Assembly: GCF_003143995.1 (NCBI RefSeq)
Contig: NZ_QFWG01000008.1
Location: forward strand, 1 to 64,000
Source of the DNA: Pseudoglutamicibacter cumminsii
Lineage (GTDB): Bacteria; Actinomycetota; Actinomycetes; Actinomycetales; Micrococcaceae
Direction: 5' to 3'
Length of the DNA stretch: 64,000 bases
Within the stretch, counting starts at the first letter, position 1. Each line of letters begins with the position of its first letter. A program made the translations under genes and the position numbers. This document shows, piece after piece, positions 36,961 through 45,272 of this stretch. Under the pieces are notes generated by a model. It was not told the DNA's origin. It did not search any database and was given only the letters and a program-made list of their open reading frames with translations.

Positions 36961-37805
36961 CAGGCGTTCCACAGCCCATACGAATCCGCGAGCTGCGCAA
37001 TCTTCTGCGCACGCTTCAAACGAGGCAAATACGAGCCGTCCGTCATCGGCGCGCCCTCAGCATGCTGATCCAACAACTCATGAGCCCACTTCAGCTCATC
37101 CTCGCTCGGCGAGAGCCCAGCGTTCACACGGTCAACCTGATCAACATTCAAAACCAGCTTGCCAGTCATACCCATCTTCGACGTCACCGCGCAATCCTCG
37201 ATGACCTCCGCATCGCCCGCGGAAGGCACCGAAGGGCCATCAATCGGGCCAGGCAAGCGCCCCACACGCGAAGCCACCACAAGCTTGCCGCGCGCATACG
37301 CCAACGCCAACGGATCCCCACCAGCACCCGTATCCTTACGGAAATCATTCACACCGAACGCCAACCGGAACGTACCCGGCGCAGACGCGATCGCCGTCGC
37401 ATTCTCGATCCCCAATGCCGACTCAATCAAAGCCAACACCGGAGTACCAGCCGCCAACCGCATCGCAGTCAACGCAACCTGCTCAGGCTTCTCAGTCTCC
37501 GCAAGCATCACCCCACGCAAACCCGGAGCACCCTGCAAAGCCTTCAAATCATCAGCCCAAATCTCAGAACGAATCGGGTTCACACGAACCCAACCGCTCA
37601 TCCCCGCATGCAAGGCCTCCACGACATTCTGGCGCGCCTCTTCCTTCTGATCCTCAGGAATCGGCGCCTCCATATCGAAAATCACCGAATCAGACTCAGA
37701 CGCCAACGCCTTGCCGAAAATTTCAGGCTTCAACGCGTTGACGAGCAGCCAAGACCTCGAAAGCTTGGCAGGAAGAGCAGCAGCACGAATATTACGGATG
37801 GGCAT
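36960..37805 (-). CDS. HpcH/HpaI aldolase - citrate lyase beta-like (CitE family)
   Basis: 281 residues, TIM barrel. Metal ligand Glu in ALIESALGI and Asp in FGVNDFRKDTG are present. The family's first motif DLEDAV reads DMEAPI, so one acidic residue is lost. C-terminal LNVDQVDRVNAGLSPS. No citD/citF lie nearby, so it is a standalone CitE-like lyase, perhaps acting on malyl- or citramalyl-CoA. Coupled to the propeller gene. Confidence 0.82.
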   Translation of the reverse strand: MPIRNIRAAALPAKLSRSWLLVNALKPEIFGKALASESDSVIFDMEAPIPEDQKEEARQNVVEALHAGMSGWVRVNPIRSEIWADDLKALQGAPGLRGVMLAETEKPEQVALTAMRLAAGTPVLALIESALGIENATAIASAPGTFRLAFGVNDFRKDTGAGGDPLALAYARGKLVVASRVGRLPGPIDGPSVPSAGDAEVIEDCAVTSKMGMTGKLVLNVDQVDRVNAGLSPSEDELKWAHELLDQHAEGAPMTDGSYLPRLKRAQKIAQLADSYGLWNA

Positions 37806-37909
37806 ACCTCAACCCTATAAGGACAACACGGCCGCGTGAACACTTAGCCGTAAGGATGAAGAAACAACAAGCAGATGCGGATAGTCCGACAAGGGCGGCG
37901 CGGGGCGCA

Positions 37910-37933
37910 GGCGGGCCCCGCGCAGGGCCCGCC
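37910..37933 (-). terminator. GC-rich hairpin after the E2 gene
   Basis: GGCGGGCCC/GGGCCCGCC, 9 bp, loop of six, 4 bp past the E2 stop. Flanking TAGTCC/GGACTA could extend it. Confidence 0.65.
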
Positions 37934-37936
37934 GGA

Positions 37937-39355
37937 CTAGTCGAGAAGCAGCGCCGGCTCCTCGAGGATCGCCGCGATATCCGCCAAGAACACCGCGCAC
38001 TTATCGCCGTCAACAATTCGGTGATCAAACGAGCCACCCACCGTGGTGACATACCGCGGAACCACCGCGCCATCGACCACCCACGGGCGCTCGCGCACCG
38101 TACCGAACGCAACAATCCCCGCCTCTGGAGGGTTGATGATCGGCGTACCCGTATCGATGCCGAGCGTTCCGACGTTCGTGATCGAGATCGTGCCGTCGCG
38201 CATATCCTCCGGCTGGGTCTTGCCGTCGCGGGCGTTGAGCGCAAGATCATTCAACGCGATCGCGAGCTCCTTGAGGCTCAACTCATCAGCGTTCTTGATG
38301 TTCGGAACGATCAAGCCGCGATCCGTCGACGCCGCGATACCAAGGTTGATGTAGCCCTTCTGGTGGATCTCCGCGCCGTTCTCCGTCTCAACCCACGTCG
38401 AGTTGATCTCCGGATTACGCTGCGCCGCCCACATCACGGCCTTCGCGACCACCAAAAGCGGGGTGACCTTGACGCCCTCGAAGTCACGCGAAGCCTTCAA
38501 GCGGCGCACAAACTCCATGGTGCGGGTCGCGTCCACATCCACGAATAGCGACACATGCGGTGCCGAAAATGCAGAACGGACCATGGCCGCTGCGGTCGCC
38601 TTGCGCACGCCGCGCACCGGGACCACCGTGACCTCGCCCGCAGGCGGCTCCGCAGAAACGCCATTCTGAGCGCCCGCACCGAACGATGCGGCAACAGCAC
38701 CCCGCGGAACCTCACTCGACGCCGCAGGGGCCGAGCTACGGTAGGTTCCCAAACGCTTATCCGCGAACGACGCCAAGTCCTCCCGCGTGACCTCACCACG
38801 CGGGCCAGTCGCCGGGACATCGCGCAGATCCACACCCAAATCGCGCGCCAACTTACGCACCGGAGGCTTCGCGAGCGCCGGAACATCCGCCGCCCCTGGG
38901 AGTGAACGCTGCGCCCGTGCTGCCGGACCATCAAAGTCCACGCCACGCTCAGCAGAACGCTGCGGAGCACGCCTACGCCGAGCACGTAACGACGCCTTAT
39001 CCGCAACCGGACCAGAGCCCACCAGCGGGCCAGCTTCCTCGGCCGCACCGGCTTCGCTAGCCTCAGCTGGAGCCGCGGACGCAGCGGAACCGTCACCCGC
39101 GTCGTCGGCGGCATCCTCACCCGGGCGAGCGATATCGATCAGCGGCTGACCCACCTCAACTACCTCACCAACCTCGGCGTGCAGGCGAGTCACCGTCCCC
39201 TCAAACGGGCACGGCAACTCAACCAGAGACTTCGCGGTCTCAATCTCAACGAAAGGCTGATTCAGAGCGACATCATCGCCCACCGCAACCTTCCACTCAA
39301 CGATGTCGGCCTCAGTGAGGCCCTCGCCCACATCAGGCAAATTGAACGTCGTCAT
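37937..39355 (-). CDS. Branched-chain 2-oxoacid dehydrogenase E2 (dihydrolipoyl acyltransferase)
   Basis: 472 residues. Lipoyl domain 1-77 with Lys42 (IETAKSLVE); Ala/Glu linker; E3-binding domain about 158-195 (PPVRKLARDLGVDL); catalytic acyltransferase domain from about 240 ending with SFDHRIVDGD. AAGGA precedes the ATG. Third gene of the operon, 21 bp after E1beta. E3 is not in the window. Substrate type (branched-chain rather than pyruvate) is inferred from the separate alpha/beta E1 genes. Confidence 0.92.
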   Translation of the reverse strand: MTTFNLPDVGEGLTEADIVEWKVAVGDDVALNQPFVEIETAKSLVELPCPFEGTVTRLHAEVGEVVEVGQPLIDIARPGEDAADDAGDGSAASAAPAEASEAGAAEEAGPLVGSGPVADKASLRARRRRAPQRSAERGVDFDGPAARAQRSLPGAADVPALAKPPVRKLARDLGVDLRDVPATGPRGEVTREDLASFADKRLGTYRSSAPAASSEVPRGAVAASFGAGAQNGVSAEPPAGEVTVVPVRGVRKATAAAMVRSAFSAPHVSLFVDVDATRTMEFVRRLKASRDFEGVKVTPLLVVAKAVMWAAQRNPEINSTWVETENGAEIHQKGYINLGIAASTDRGLIVPNIKNADELSLKELAIALNDLALNARDGKTQPEDMRDGTISITNVGTLGIDTGTPIINPPEAGIVAFGTVRERPWVVDGAVVPRYVTTVGGSFDHRIVDGDKCAVFLADIAAILEEPALLLD

Positions 39356-39376
39356 CTCAAAATCCTTCCAAAGTGC

Positions 39377-40363
39377 CTAGTGTTCGAACGTGCGGTCCAA
39401 CGCATCAACGATCCGGTCAATGTTCGGCAGATAATCTGCCTCAACCCGCGACGGCGGATACGGCATGTGATAGCCGCCCACGCGCTCGATCGGGGCCTCC
39501 AACGCGTAGAAGCAACGGTGCCCGATGCGCGCCGCGATTTCCGCTCCGAGACCCTGGAACGTCGGGGCCTCGTGTGCGATGACGAGGCGGCCGGTCTTAG
39601 CCACGGAGGCCTCGATCGCGTCGAAATCGATCGGGTTCAGGGAGCGCAGGTCGATCACCTCGACGTCGAGGTCCTCCGTCTCCAGCGCTGCTGCCGCGGC
39701 GAGCGCGGTAGGCACCACAGGGCCCCACGCGAGCAGCGTCGCATCCGTGCCTTCGCGGACGACCATCGCCTGATCTGGCGCGGCCTCGCGGTTCTCGGTA
39801 TCGACCTCGCCGCGCAGCCAGTAGCGGCGCTTCGGCTCAAAGAAAATCACCGGATCATCCAGCTCAAACGCTTCCTGGATCATCCAATACGCATCGTGCG
39901 GCGAGGACGGCGTCATGATGCGGATCCCCGCGGTGTGCGCGAACAGCGCCTCAGGCGATTCGGAGTGGTGCTCAACCGAACCGATCCCGCCACCGTACGG
40001 AACACGGATCACGACGGGGAGGTTGACTTTGCCGCGCGTGCGGGCGAACATTTTGGCGAGCTGGGTCGTGATCTGGTTGAAGGCCGGGAAAATGAAGCCG
40101 TCGAACTGGATCTCTGCGAGCGGGCGGTAGCCGCGCATCGCCATGCCGATGCTCGTGCCGATGATGCCGGATTCCGCGAGCGGGGAATCCACGACTCGGT
40201 CTTCGCCGAAGTCTTTCTGGAGGCCGTCGGTGACGCGGTACACGCCGCCGAGCTTGCCGATGTCCTCACCGATCAAGAGCGAGCGCGAGTTGGTTTCAAG
40301 GATGCGGCGCAGGCCAGCGTTGATCGCGCCAGCAATAGTCATGCGTTGCGTGGTCACGTTCAC
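39377..40363 (-). CDS. Branched-chain 2-oxoacid dehydrogenase E1 beta
   Basis: 328 residues. Transketolase pyrimidine-binding domain then C-terminal domain: LIGEDIGKLGGVYRVTDGL, FGEDRVVDSPLAESGIIG, RVPYGGGIGSVEHHSESPEA. Full length. GTG start overlaps the E1alpha stop (GTGA). With E1alpha it decarboxylates 2-oxoacids and acylates the E2 lipoyl group. Confidence 0.93.
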   Translation of the reverse strand: MNVTTQRMTIAGAINAGLRRILETNSRSLLIGEDIGKLGGVYRVTDGLQKDFGEDRVVDSPLAESGIIGTSIGMAMRGYRPLAEIQFDGFIFPAFNQITTQLAKMFARTRGKVNLPVVIRVPYGGGIGSVEHHSESPEALFAHTAGIRIMTPSSPHDAYWMIQEAFELDDPVIFFEPKRRYWLRGEVDTENREAAPDQAMVVREGTDATLLAWGPVVPTALAAAAALETEDLDVEVIDLRSLNPIDFDAIEASVAKTGRLVIAHEAPTFQGLGAEIAARIGHRCFYALEAPIERVGGYHMPYPPSRVEADYLPNIDRIVDALDRTFEH

Positions 40364-41556
40364 GCCCTCTTCCCGGCGTCGGCGTCGGCCTGGTCAGTTT
40401 CATCGTCTCCAAGCGATTCCATGAAGGCCCGATGCTCGGCTCGCTCTTGCTCGACGAGCGGGTGTGGGTGGGCATAGACGTGCTCGAATTGCTCGTCGAG
40501 CGTCGCGCCGGCAAAGTTCAGGACGGCGTCGCGGACCTCGGCGGTGCGGGCCGCGGCTTGTTCTTCGACCTCGTCGAAGAAAGACTCATCGACCCCGCAT
40601 TCCTCGAGGAACGTGCGTGCACGCACGAGCGGGTCACGCGGAGCCCAGCTTTCCTCTTCCGGGCGGCCGCGGTACTTGGTTGGGTCGTCGGCGGTCGTGT
40701 GCGCACCGAGGCGGTAGGTTTCTGCCTCGATCAAGACCGGACCTTTGCCGCTACGCGCATGCTCGAGCGCCCACTGAGTCACCGCGTGGACTGCGAGCAC
40801 ATCGTTGCCATCAACGCGGACGCTCGGGAAACCGTAACCAGCGGCGCGTTGAGCGAGCGGGACCTTGGACTGGGTTTCGAACGGAACCGAAATGGCCCAC
40901 CGGTTGTTCTGGCAGAAGAACACTACGGGTGACTGGTTGCTCGCCGCGAAAACCATGGATTCGTGCACGTCACCTTCAGACGACGAACCGTCACCGAAAC
41001 ATGCGATGACGGCCTCACCATCTTGCGCGAGCTTGGCTGGATCCCATCCATCCTGGTCCCGCTGAATGCCCATCGCGTAGCCGGTTGCGTGCAGCGTTTG
41101 AGCCGCGAGCACGAGCGTGTAGACCTGGAAACTGTGCTCGTTAGGATCCCAGCCGGAGTGGCCTTCACCGCGGAAGAGACGGAAAAGGTCAGTGATGCTC
41201 ACATCGCGAGCGAGCGCCATCGCGTGTTCACGGTAGGTCGGGAAAACAAAGTCGCTTGAGCGTGCAGCGCTAATGGCGCCGACCTGCGCGGCCTCTTGGC
41301 CTTGCAACGGAACCCACAGGACGAGCTCACCCTGTCGCTGAAGGATTGAACCTTCTTGGTCAACACGGCGAGCGATCACCATGTCCCGATAGAACTCTTG
41401 ATAGTCCTCGACCGTGAGGTCCGTGACCCAATGGTCCCAATCAGGGTTGGCGATTCGCCGACCTTCTGCATCCAGCATCTGCACAGGCTCCGAGTTCAGG
41501 ACCTGTTGCATGACCTGGCGAGAGTCTGGCCCGCTGTTCGCTGGGGTGACCGTCAT
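40360..41556 (-). CDS. Branched-chain 2-oxoacid dehydrogenase E1 alpha
   Basis: 398 residues from ATG 41556 (GAGGAG just upstream); GTG 41568 is possible. TPP motif GDGSSSEGDVHESMVFA through NNRWAIS is the classical GDG...N sequence. YRLGAHTTADDPTKYR carries the phosphorylation-loop region common to BCKDH. Start of the three-gene operon; a candidate operator (ATATTC-N8-GAATAT) lies 66 bp upstream. Confidence 0.93.
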   Translation of the reverse strand: MTVTPANSGPDSRQVMQQVLNSEPVQMLDAEGRRIANPDWDHWVTDLTVEDYQEFYRDMVIARRVDQEGSILQRQGELVLWVPLQGQEAAQVGAISAARSSDFVFPTYREHAMALARDVSITDLFRLFRGEGHSGWDPNEHSFQVYTLVLAAQTLHATGYAMGIQRDQDGWDPAKLAQDGEAVIACFGDGSSSEGDVHESMVFAASNQSPVVFFCQNNRWAISVPFETQSKVPLAQRAAGYGFPSVRVDGNDVLAVHAVTQWALEHARSGKGPVLIEAETYRLGAHTTADDPTKYRGRPEEESWAPRDPLVRARTFLEECGVDESFFDEVEEQAAARTAEVRDAVLNFAGATLDEQFEHVYAHPHPLVEQERAEHRAFMESLGDDETDQADADAGKRA

Positions 41557-41617
41557 ACCGCTCCTCACGTGCTTCGATTCAGCGGCGTATGTGATGCAAC
41601 CGAATCCCGCACAGGCT

Positions 41618-41645
41618 AGTCATATTCCGTCTGCAGAATATGACT
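41618..41645 (-). promoter_or_regulatory. 28-bp inverted repeat upstream of the E1alpha operon
   Basis: AGTCATATTC, 8-bp spacer, GAATATGACT: perfect 10-bp arms, core ATATTC-N8-GAATAT. It ends about 62 bp before the E1alpha start. Confidence 0.8.
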
Positions 41646-41702
41646 TCTTAGCTTTTACATTCCTTGTGAGCCTACCCGCATTTGGGGCACAAAAGGAAGT
41701 GC

Positions 41703-41739
41703 TTTGGGCCGCAGAAATCGCGTGTTTCTGCGGCCCAAA
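41703..41739 (-). terminator. Terminator after hisC
   Basis: Perfect 15-bp stem TTTGGGCCGCAGAAA/TTTCTGCGGCCCAAA with a 7-nt loop, between the hisC stop and the E1alpha operator. Confidence 0.85.
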
Positions 41740-41763
41740 ACTGTATTTAGTTTGCCTCCCTAT

Positions 41764-41783
41764 ATATTCCTCTTTTGGAATAT
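41764..41783 (-). promoter_or_regulatory. Second ATATTC-N8-GAATAT site
   Basis: Same half-sites and same 8-bp spacing as the repeat at 41622-41641, centre-to-centre distance 142 bp, immediately after the hisC stop. Confidence 0.65.
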
Positions 41784-41790
41784 CTAGCGG

Positions 41791-42900
41791 TTAGCTGCGC
41801 TTGATGAACTCTGCACAGAGCTCAATGAAGCGCGCATTTCCTTCTGGTTCGCCGATGGAAACGCGCACGCCCTCACCTTCGAAAGCACGCACCGAGAGCG
41901 CCTGCTGGCCGGCGGCCTCTGCGAACTCTGCGGCGCGCTCACCGAGTGGGAGCCAAACGAAGTTCGCGTGCGTCTCTGGGATGTCCCAGCCCTGTTCGGT
42001 CAGCGCGGCGACGACCTTGTTGCGCTCCTGGACGGTCTCTTCGACGCGTGCGAGCACTTCGTCGATCGCGTCGATCGAGGCCACTGCGGCCGCTTCGGCG
42101 ACCGAGGAGACACCGAATGGGACCGCGACCTTGCGCAGGGAGTGGGTGATGTGCGGCTGGGACACCGAGTATCCGACACGCAGGTTCGCGAGCGAGTGCG
42201 CCTTCGAGAAGGTGCGCAGCGCGACGACGTTCGGGTACTTGCGGTACAGCTCAAGCCCGTTGACGGCTTCGTCGTCGCGCAGGTATTCGAGGTAAGCCTC
42301 GTCGATCACTACGAGGACGCTGGTCGGGACCTTGCTCAGCAGATCCTCGACTTCGGCGGTGCGCAGCACTGGACCGGTCGGGTTGTTTGGGGTGCAGAGG
42401 ATCATGACGGAGGTGTTTTCCGTGACGGCCTCTACCATCGCGTCGAGGTCGATGCGGTGGTCTTCGGTCAGTGGAACCTGAACCGAGGTTGCGCCAGCGG
42501 TTTCGACGATGATCGGGTAGGCCTCGAAGGAGCGCCATGGGTAGATCACTTCGTCGCCGGTGCCGTCTTCGTTGGTTCCGGCGAAGGCGTTGATGATCTG
42601 GGTCAGCGCACCGAGGGAGCCGGTTCCGGTGACGATGTCGTCTGCCGGGATGTCAAAGTGTTCGGCGAGGCGGTTGCGTAGCTTGGTGGACAGTGGGTCC
42701 GGGTAGCGGTTGTAGTCGTCATAGCTCTTGATGGCCTGGGCGACAGATGGGACTGGGGTGCCAGGGTTTTCATTCGAGGAGAGCTTATAAGGCTGAAGCC
42801 CTGGGATGACCACGGGCGGCTTGCCTGCTTTATAGTCAGGCAGGCGGCCGATCACTGGGCGTGGAGTAGGGGTTGCGGCATTTTCGGTGACATCAGACAT
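41791..42900 (-). CDS. Histidinol-phosphate / aromatic aminotransferase (class I/II PLP)
   Basis: 369 residues from ATG 42900; the open frame continues upstream but without family similarity. PLP Lys in TFSKAHSLANLRVGY, with NENPGTP, PNNPTGP and IDEAYLEY, all standard for HisC/Pat. Actinobacteria often carry this copy (pat) apart from the his operon as aromatic aminotransferase; which substrate it prefers is not decidable. No strong ribosome site; TACCCT ends 6 nt before the ATG, so a leaderless start is possible. Confidence 0.9.
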   Translation of the reverse strand: MSDVTENAATPTPRPVIGRLPDYKAGKPPVVIPGLQPYKLSSNENPGTPVPSVAQAIKSYDDYNRYPDPLSTKLRNRLAEHFDIPADDIVTGTGSLGALTQIINAFAGTNEDGTGDEVIYPWRSFEAYPIIVETAGATSVQVPLTEDHRIDLDAMVEAVTENTSVMILCTPNNPTGPVLRTAEVEDLLSKVPTSVLVVIDEAYLEYLRDDEAVNGLELYRKYPNVVALRTFSKAHSLANLRVGYSVSQPHITHSLRKVAVPFGVSSVAEAAAVASIDAIDEVLARVEETVQERNKVVAALTEQGWDIPETHANFVWLPLGERAAEFAEAAGQQALSVRAFEGEGVRVSIGEPEGNARFIELCAEFIKRS

Positions 42901-43098
42901 ACCGCTAGGGTATGCCTTCTGCGGACATCCTCGCACCTTATCTTTGTGACGGTGGACACATTGCCAGTTGTATATGGACGCCTCCACATGATGCGACGGT
43001 TTCCGATGCCGAAGATGTCATCTCGTCTATGACAGGCCGCATAGCGGGTTACGCCCAACACGTGGAACAGCGAACGTCTCACGTGCAATGCTGTAGGT

Positions 43099-43500
43099 AT
43101 GCGTTTCATTATCAGCGCCATCGTCAACGCTCTTGCTCTCGCAGCGGCAGCGGCCCTCGTTAACGGCATTCACATCGGCCCTATTGGCGCCGCGGACAAT
43201 TCGGGTTCCGTTATGGCCTCCTACCTGCTGGCCGGTGCGCTGTTCGGTCTCGTCAACGCCGCTTTGGGGAAGTTCATTCGGATTCTTTCCATTCCGCTGT
43301 ATTGCTTGACGTTGGGCCTCTTCGCGCTCGTGGTCAACGCGTTGCTGTTCGAGATCACCGCGTGGCTCTCTAACCTCACCGGCCTGATCGTGTTCTCGAT
43401 TGACTCGTTCTTCTGGGACGGCATCCTCGGGGCTCTCATCGTCTCGGTCGTGTCCGCGCTGATCGGCCTCGTGCTACGCACGGCACGCATCGGCGCCTAA
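43099..43500 (+). CDS. Phage-holin-family (DUF/PF04020) four-TM membrane protein
   Basis: 133 residues, four TM segments (about 2-24, 42-60, 68-90, 105-128). Matches the mycobacterial-type 4-TM phage_holin_4_2 group, which is widely chromosomal and not evidence of a prophage. Function unknown. Convergent with the hydrolase gene. Confidence 0.82.
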   Translation: MRFIISAIVNALALAAAAALVNGIHIGPIGAADNSGSVMASYLLAGALFGLVNAALGKFIRILSIPLYCLTLGLFALVVNALLFEITAWLSNLTGLIVFSIDSFFWDGILGALIVSVVSALIGLVLRTARIGA

Positions 43501-43536
43501 CCGCGGCTCGTTCAGCCCGCAGCTCACCTGCTCGAC

Positions 43537-44838
43537 TCACTTGCCGGAGCCGGTAGAGGTTTTGAATCGATAAGTTTCGGTGATCTTGAGGTCCTCGATC
43601 TGCATCCGCCTCTTGATGTCCCGCAACGCGGTGTCTTCAACTCCGTCCGCGGCCTGAGCGTGGTTCAGGTAGTTCTGGGAACCGTGATCCGGGCCCAGCA
43701 ACGATGGAGAGTCCGTCTCGTAACGCTGCCCGCTCTTAGAGAACAGCGCCACGCGATTCGCTGAAACCTTGAGTGCGCCAGCCGCGCCGAGCGCTGGGAT
43801 CGCATCGTCCGGGTCAATGAGCATGAGCTGCGGAACATCTGCCGGCGGGTCCTCATCCCCGTGAGGGGCTCCGGCTGTAAACGCCCCCTTGAGCGTGTAC
43901 TTCGCCTTGAACTGTTGATCTTCGGACAAGTTGAGGGCATGCCTTCCGCCTTGTGAATGGCCGTTGAGGTAGACCCCTTCCCCCGGCTTCGCACCAGCGT
44001 CCTTGAGGGCCGCATCGACGGCTTTGCGCACATCGTCGGTTTCACGGTTGAAAGCCTGCTTCATGCGCGGCAGACCCCACACGGTGCCCTTCGAATCGTT
44101 GGTTCCCGGGAGCGTGACAATCCACGCGTGTTTCCCGGAATCCGTAACGACTTTGCTCACCACGATCGAACCGCGGCCCTGACCTGCCAACTGTTGCTGT
44201 TCAATCCACGTGCTCAGCTTGGAGGCGTCCGCTCGGTGAACAGGGCGGCGTTCCTTGCCCTCCATCTCGATTTTCGGCGCAGAGGGGAAAGCAGTCGAGA
44301 ATAGGCCCTTCACGTTCTTGGCCCCGAGCTCCTTGATTCCTTCAGGGTTCAATTTGCCCTGCAGAGCCAGGATCAAGAGCCCCGGCACGTACGTGAGCCC
44401 GGCGCCAGCGCCAATCGCATACTTCGCGTTCGGCGATGCTTCCATCATGTTCATGACTGTGCCCCACGTGGCGTCATCATCGGCGAACCCGATGGTTCCC
44501 AGGTTCTCTGACTCCGCTTGTTCATACTGCTCCGCGGCACGCACCAAATCCTCTTCCAGATGCTCGATGCGGTTGTGGGCCAGGCGCATCTTCGCGGCAG
44601 TCTCTTGGGCCGCGGCACTCAGCCGATGCAGCGCACCCGTGACCTCGATGAAGTGGGGCGGCAGCCCATATCCACTCGGCGCAGAAGAGCATGTGGCGCT
44701 CAAACGCGCCCAGTCCGGTTGATATGCACCCAGCTCCCCCGCGGCCAATTTGAGCGACCCCGTGACGACCTCAATCGAATGACCGCCGCCGAAAACCTCG
44801 ATCTGTTGCCCGCCCTCGGCCAAGACATGCATTGCCAC
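43537..44838 (-). CDS. Alpha/beta hydrolase with N-terminal helical domain, probable type VII-linked lipase
   Basis: 433 residues. Start is GTG 44838, overlapping the stop of the WXG gene (TAGTG), with GGGAG seven bases upstream; ATG 44832 is possible. Residues about 20-110 are helical with coiled-coil features (LRLAHNRIEHLEEDL). A hydrophobic stretch (AIGAGAGLTYVPGLLILAL) follows. The nucleophile elbow GHSQGG is at about 293-298, then Asp in LIDPDDAIP (about 342) and His in GPDHGSQNYL (about 385), a complete triad. No signal peptide. The coupled WXG100-like partner suggests ESX export. Confidence 0.72.
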   Translation of the reverse strand: MAMHVLAEGGQQIEVFGGGHSIEVVTGSLKLAAGELGAYQPDWARLSATCSSAPSGYGLPPHFIEVTGALHRLSAAAQETAAKMRLAHNRIEHLEEDLVRAAEQYEQAESENLGTIGFADDDATWGTVMNMMEASPNAKYAIGAGAGLTYVPGLLILALQGKLNPEGIKELGAKNVKGLFSTAFPSAPKIEMEGKERRPVHRADASKLSTWIEQQQLAGQGRGSIVVSKVVTDSGKHAWIVTLPGTNDSKGTVWGLPRMKQAFNRETDDVRKAVDAALKDAGAKPGEGVYLNGHSQGGRHALNLSEDQQFKAKYTLKGAFTAGAPHGDEDPPADVPQLMLIDPDDAIPALGAAGALKVSANRVALFSKSGQRYETDSPSLLGPDHGSQNYLNHAQAADGVEDTALRDIKRRMQIEDLKITETYRFKTSTGSGK

Positions 44839-45131
44839 TACCGCACTCCCGTCAAGTCCAGGCCAGAGACCTGCCGCACATGTTGATCCTCGATGGCACG
44901 CAAGGCTGCCGATGCGCAAGCCAACAGATCGTGTAAGGACTGTTGCGTGCGGTACATGGTCTGTGAAGCCTCGTCTCGCGCCGCGTCGTAGCGACGCTTA
45001 GCTTGACCCTTCCAATCGGGAATCTGGCATCGGTTCACGGCAGCGTGAGCGGCCTCGACATCGGCGACCATGGCAGACACCGAGTGAATATAGGACTCGA
45101 CACTGAAACGTAAAGAACTCAGCTCAAACAA
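44838..45131 (-). CDS. WXG100-like small helical protein
   Basis: 97 residues, two helices around a WKG turn (IPDWKGQAKRRYDAA, about residues 37-51), the WXG100 pattern. TTG start with GGGGAGG six bases upstream. No TM. It directly precedes and overlaps the hydrolase gene. Small WXG partners normally act as chaperone or co-secreted subunit for a larger T7SS substrate. No ESX machinery is in this window. Confidence 0.7.
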   Translation of the reverse strand: MFELSSLRFSVESYIHSVSAMVADVEAAHAAVNRCQIPDWKGQAKRRYDAARDEASQTMYRTQQSLHDLLACASAALRAIEDQHVRQVSGLDLTGVR

Positions 45132-45272
45132 CGTGACCTCCCCTTGAGTGGCGTTTCCTCAACGGTAAAAACTCGCGCGAAACGTTGGGCCAGCCTGTGG
45201 AGAAGTTGCTCCGGCTTGCACGTCTGTGTGCAACGAAACCCGCCCACTCCCGAATCATGGGACAATGGGGGC

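Noticed and set aside
42901-42987. N-terminal extension of the HisC/Pat protein
   Set aside because: The extra residues have no family similarity; ATG 42900 gives the normal length.
43099-43500. Holin-like protein as evidence of a prophage
   Set aside because: This 4-TM family is chromosomal in many Actinobacteria and no phage genes are near.
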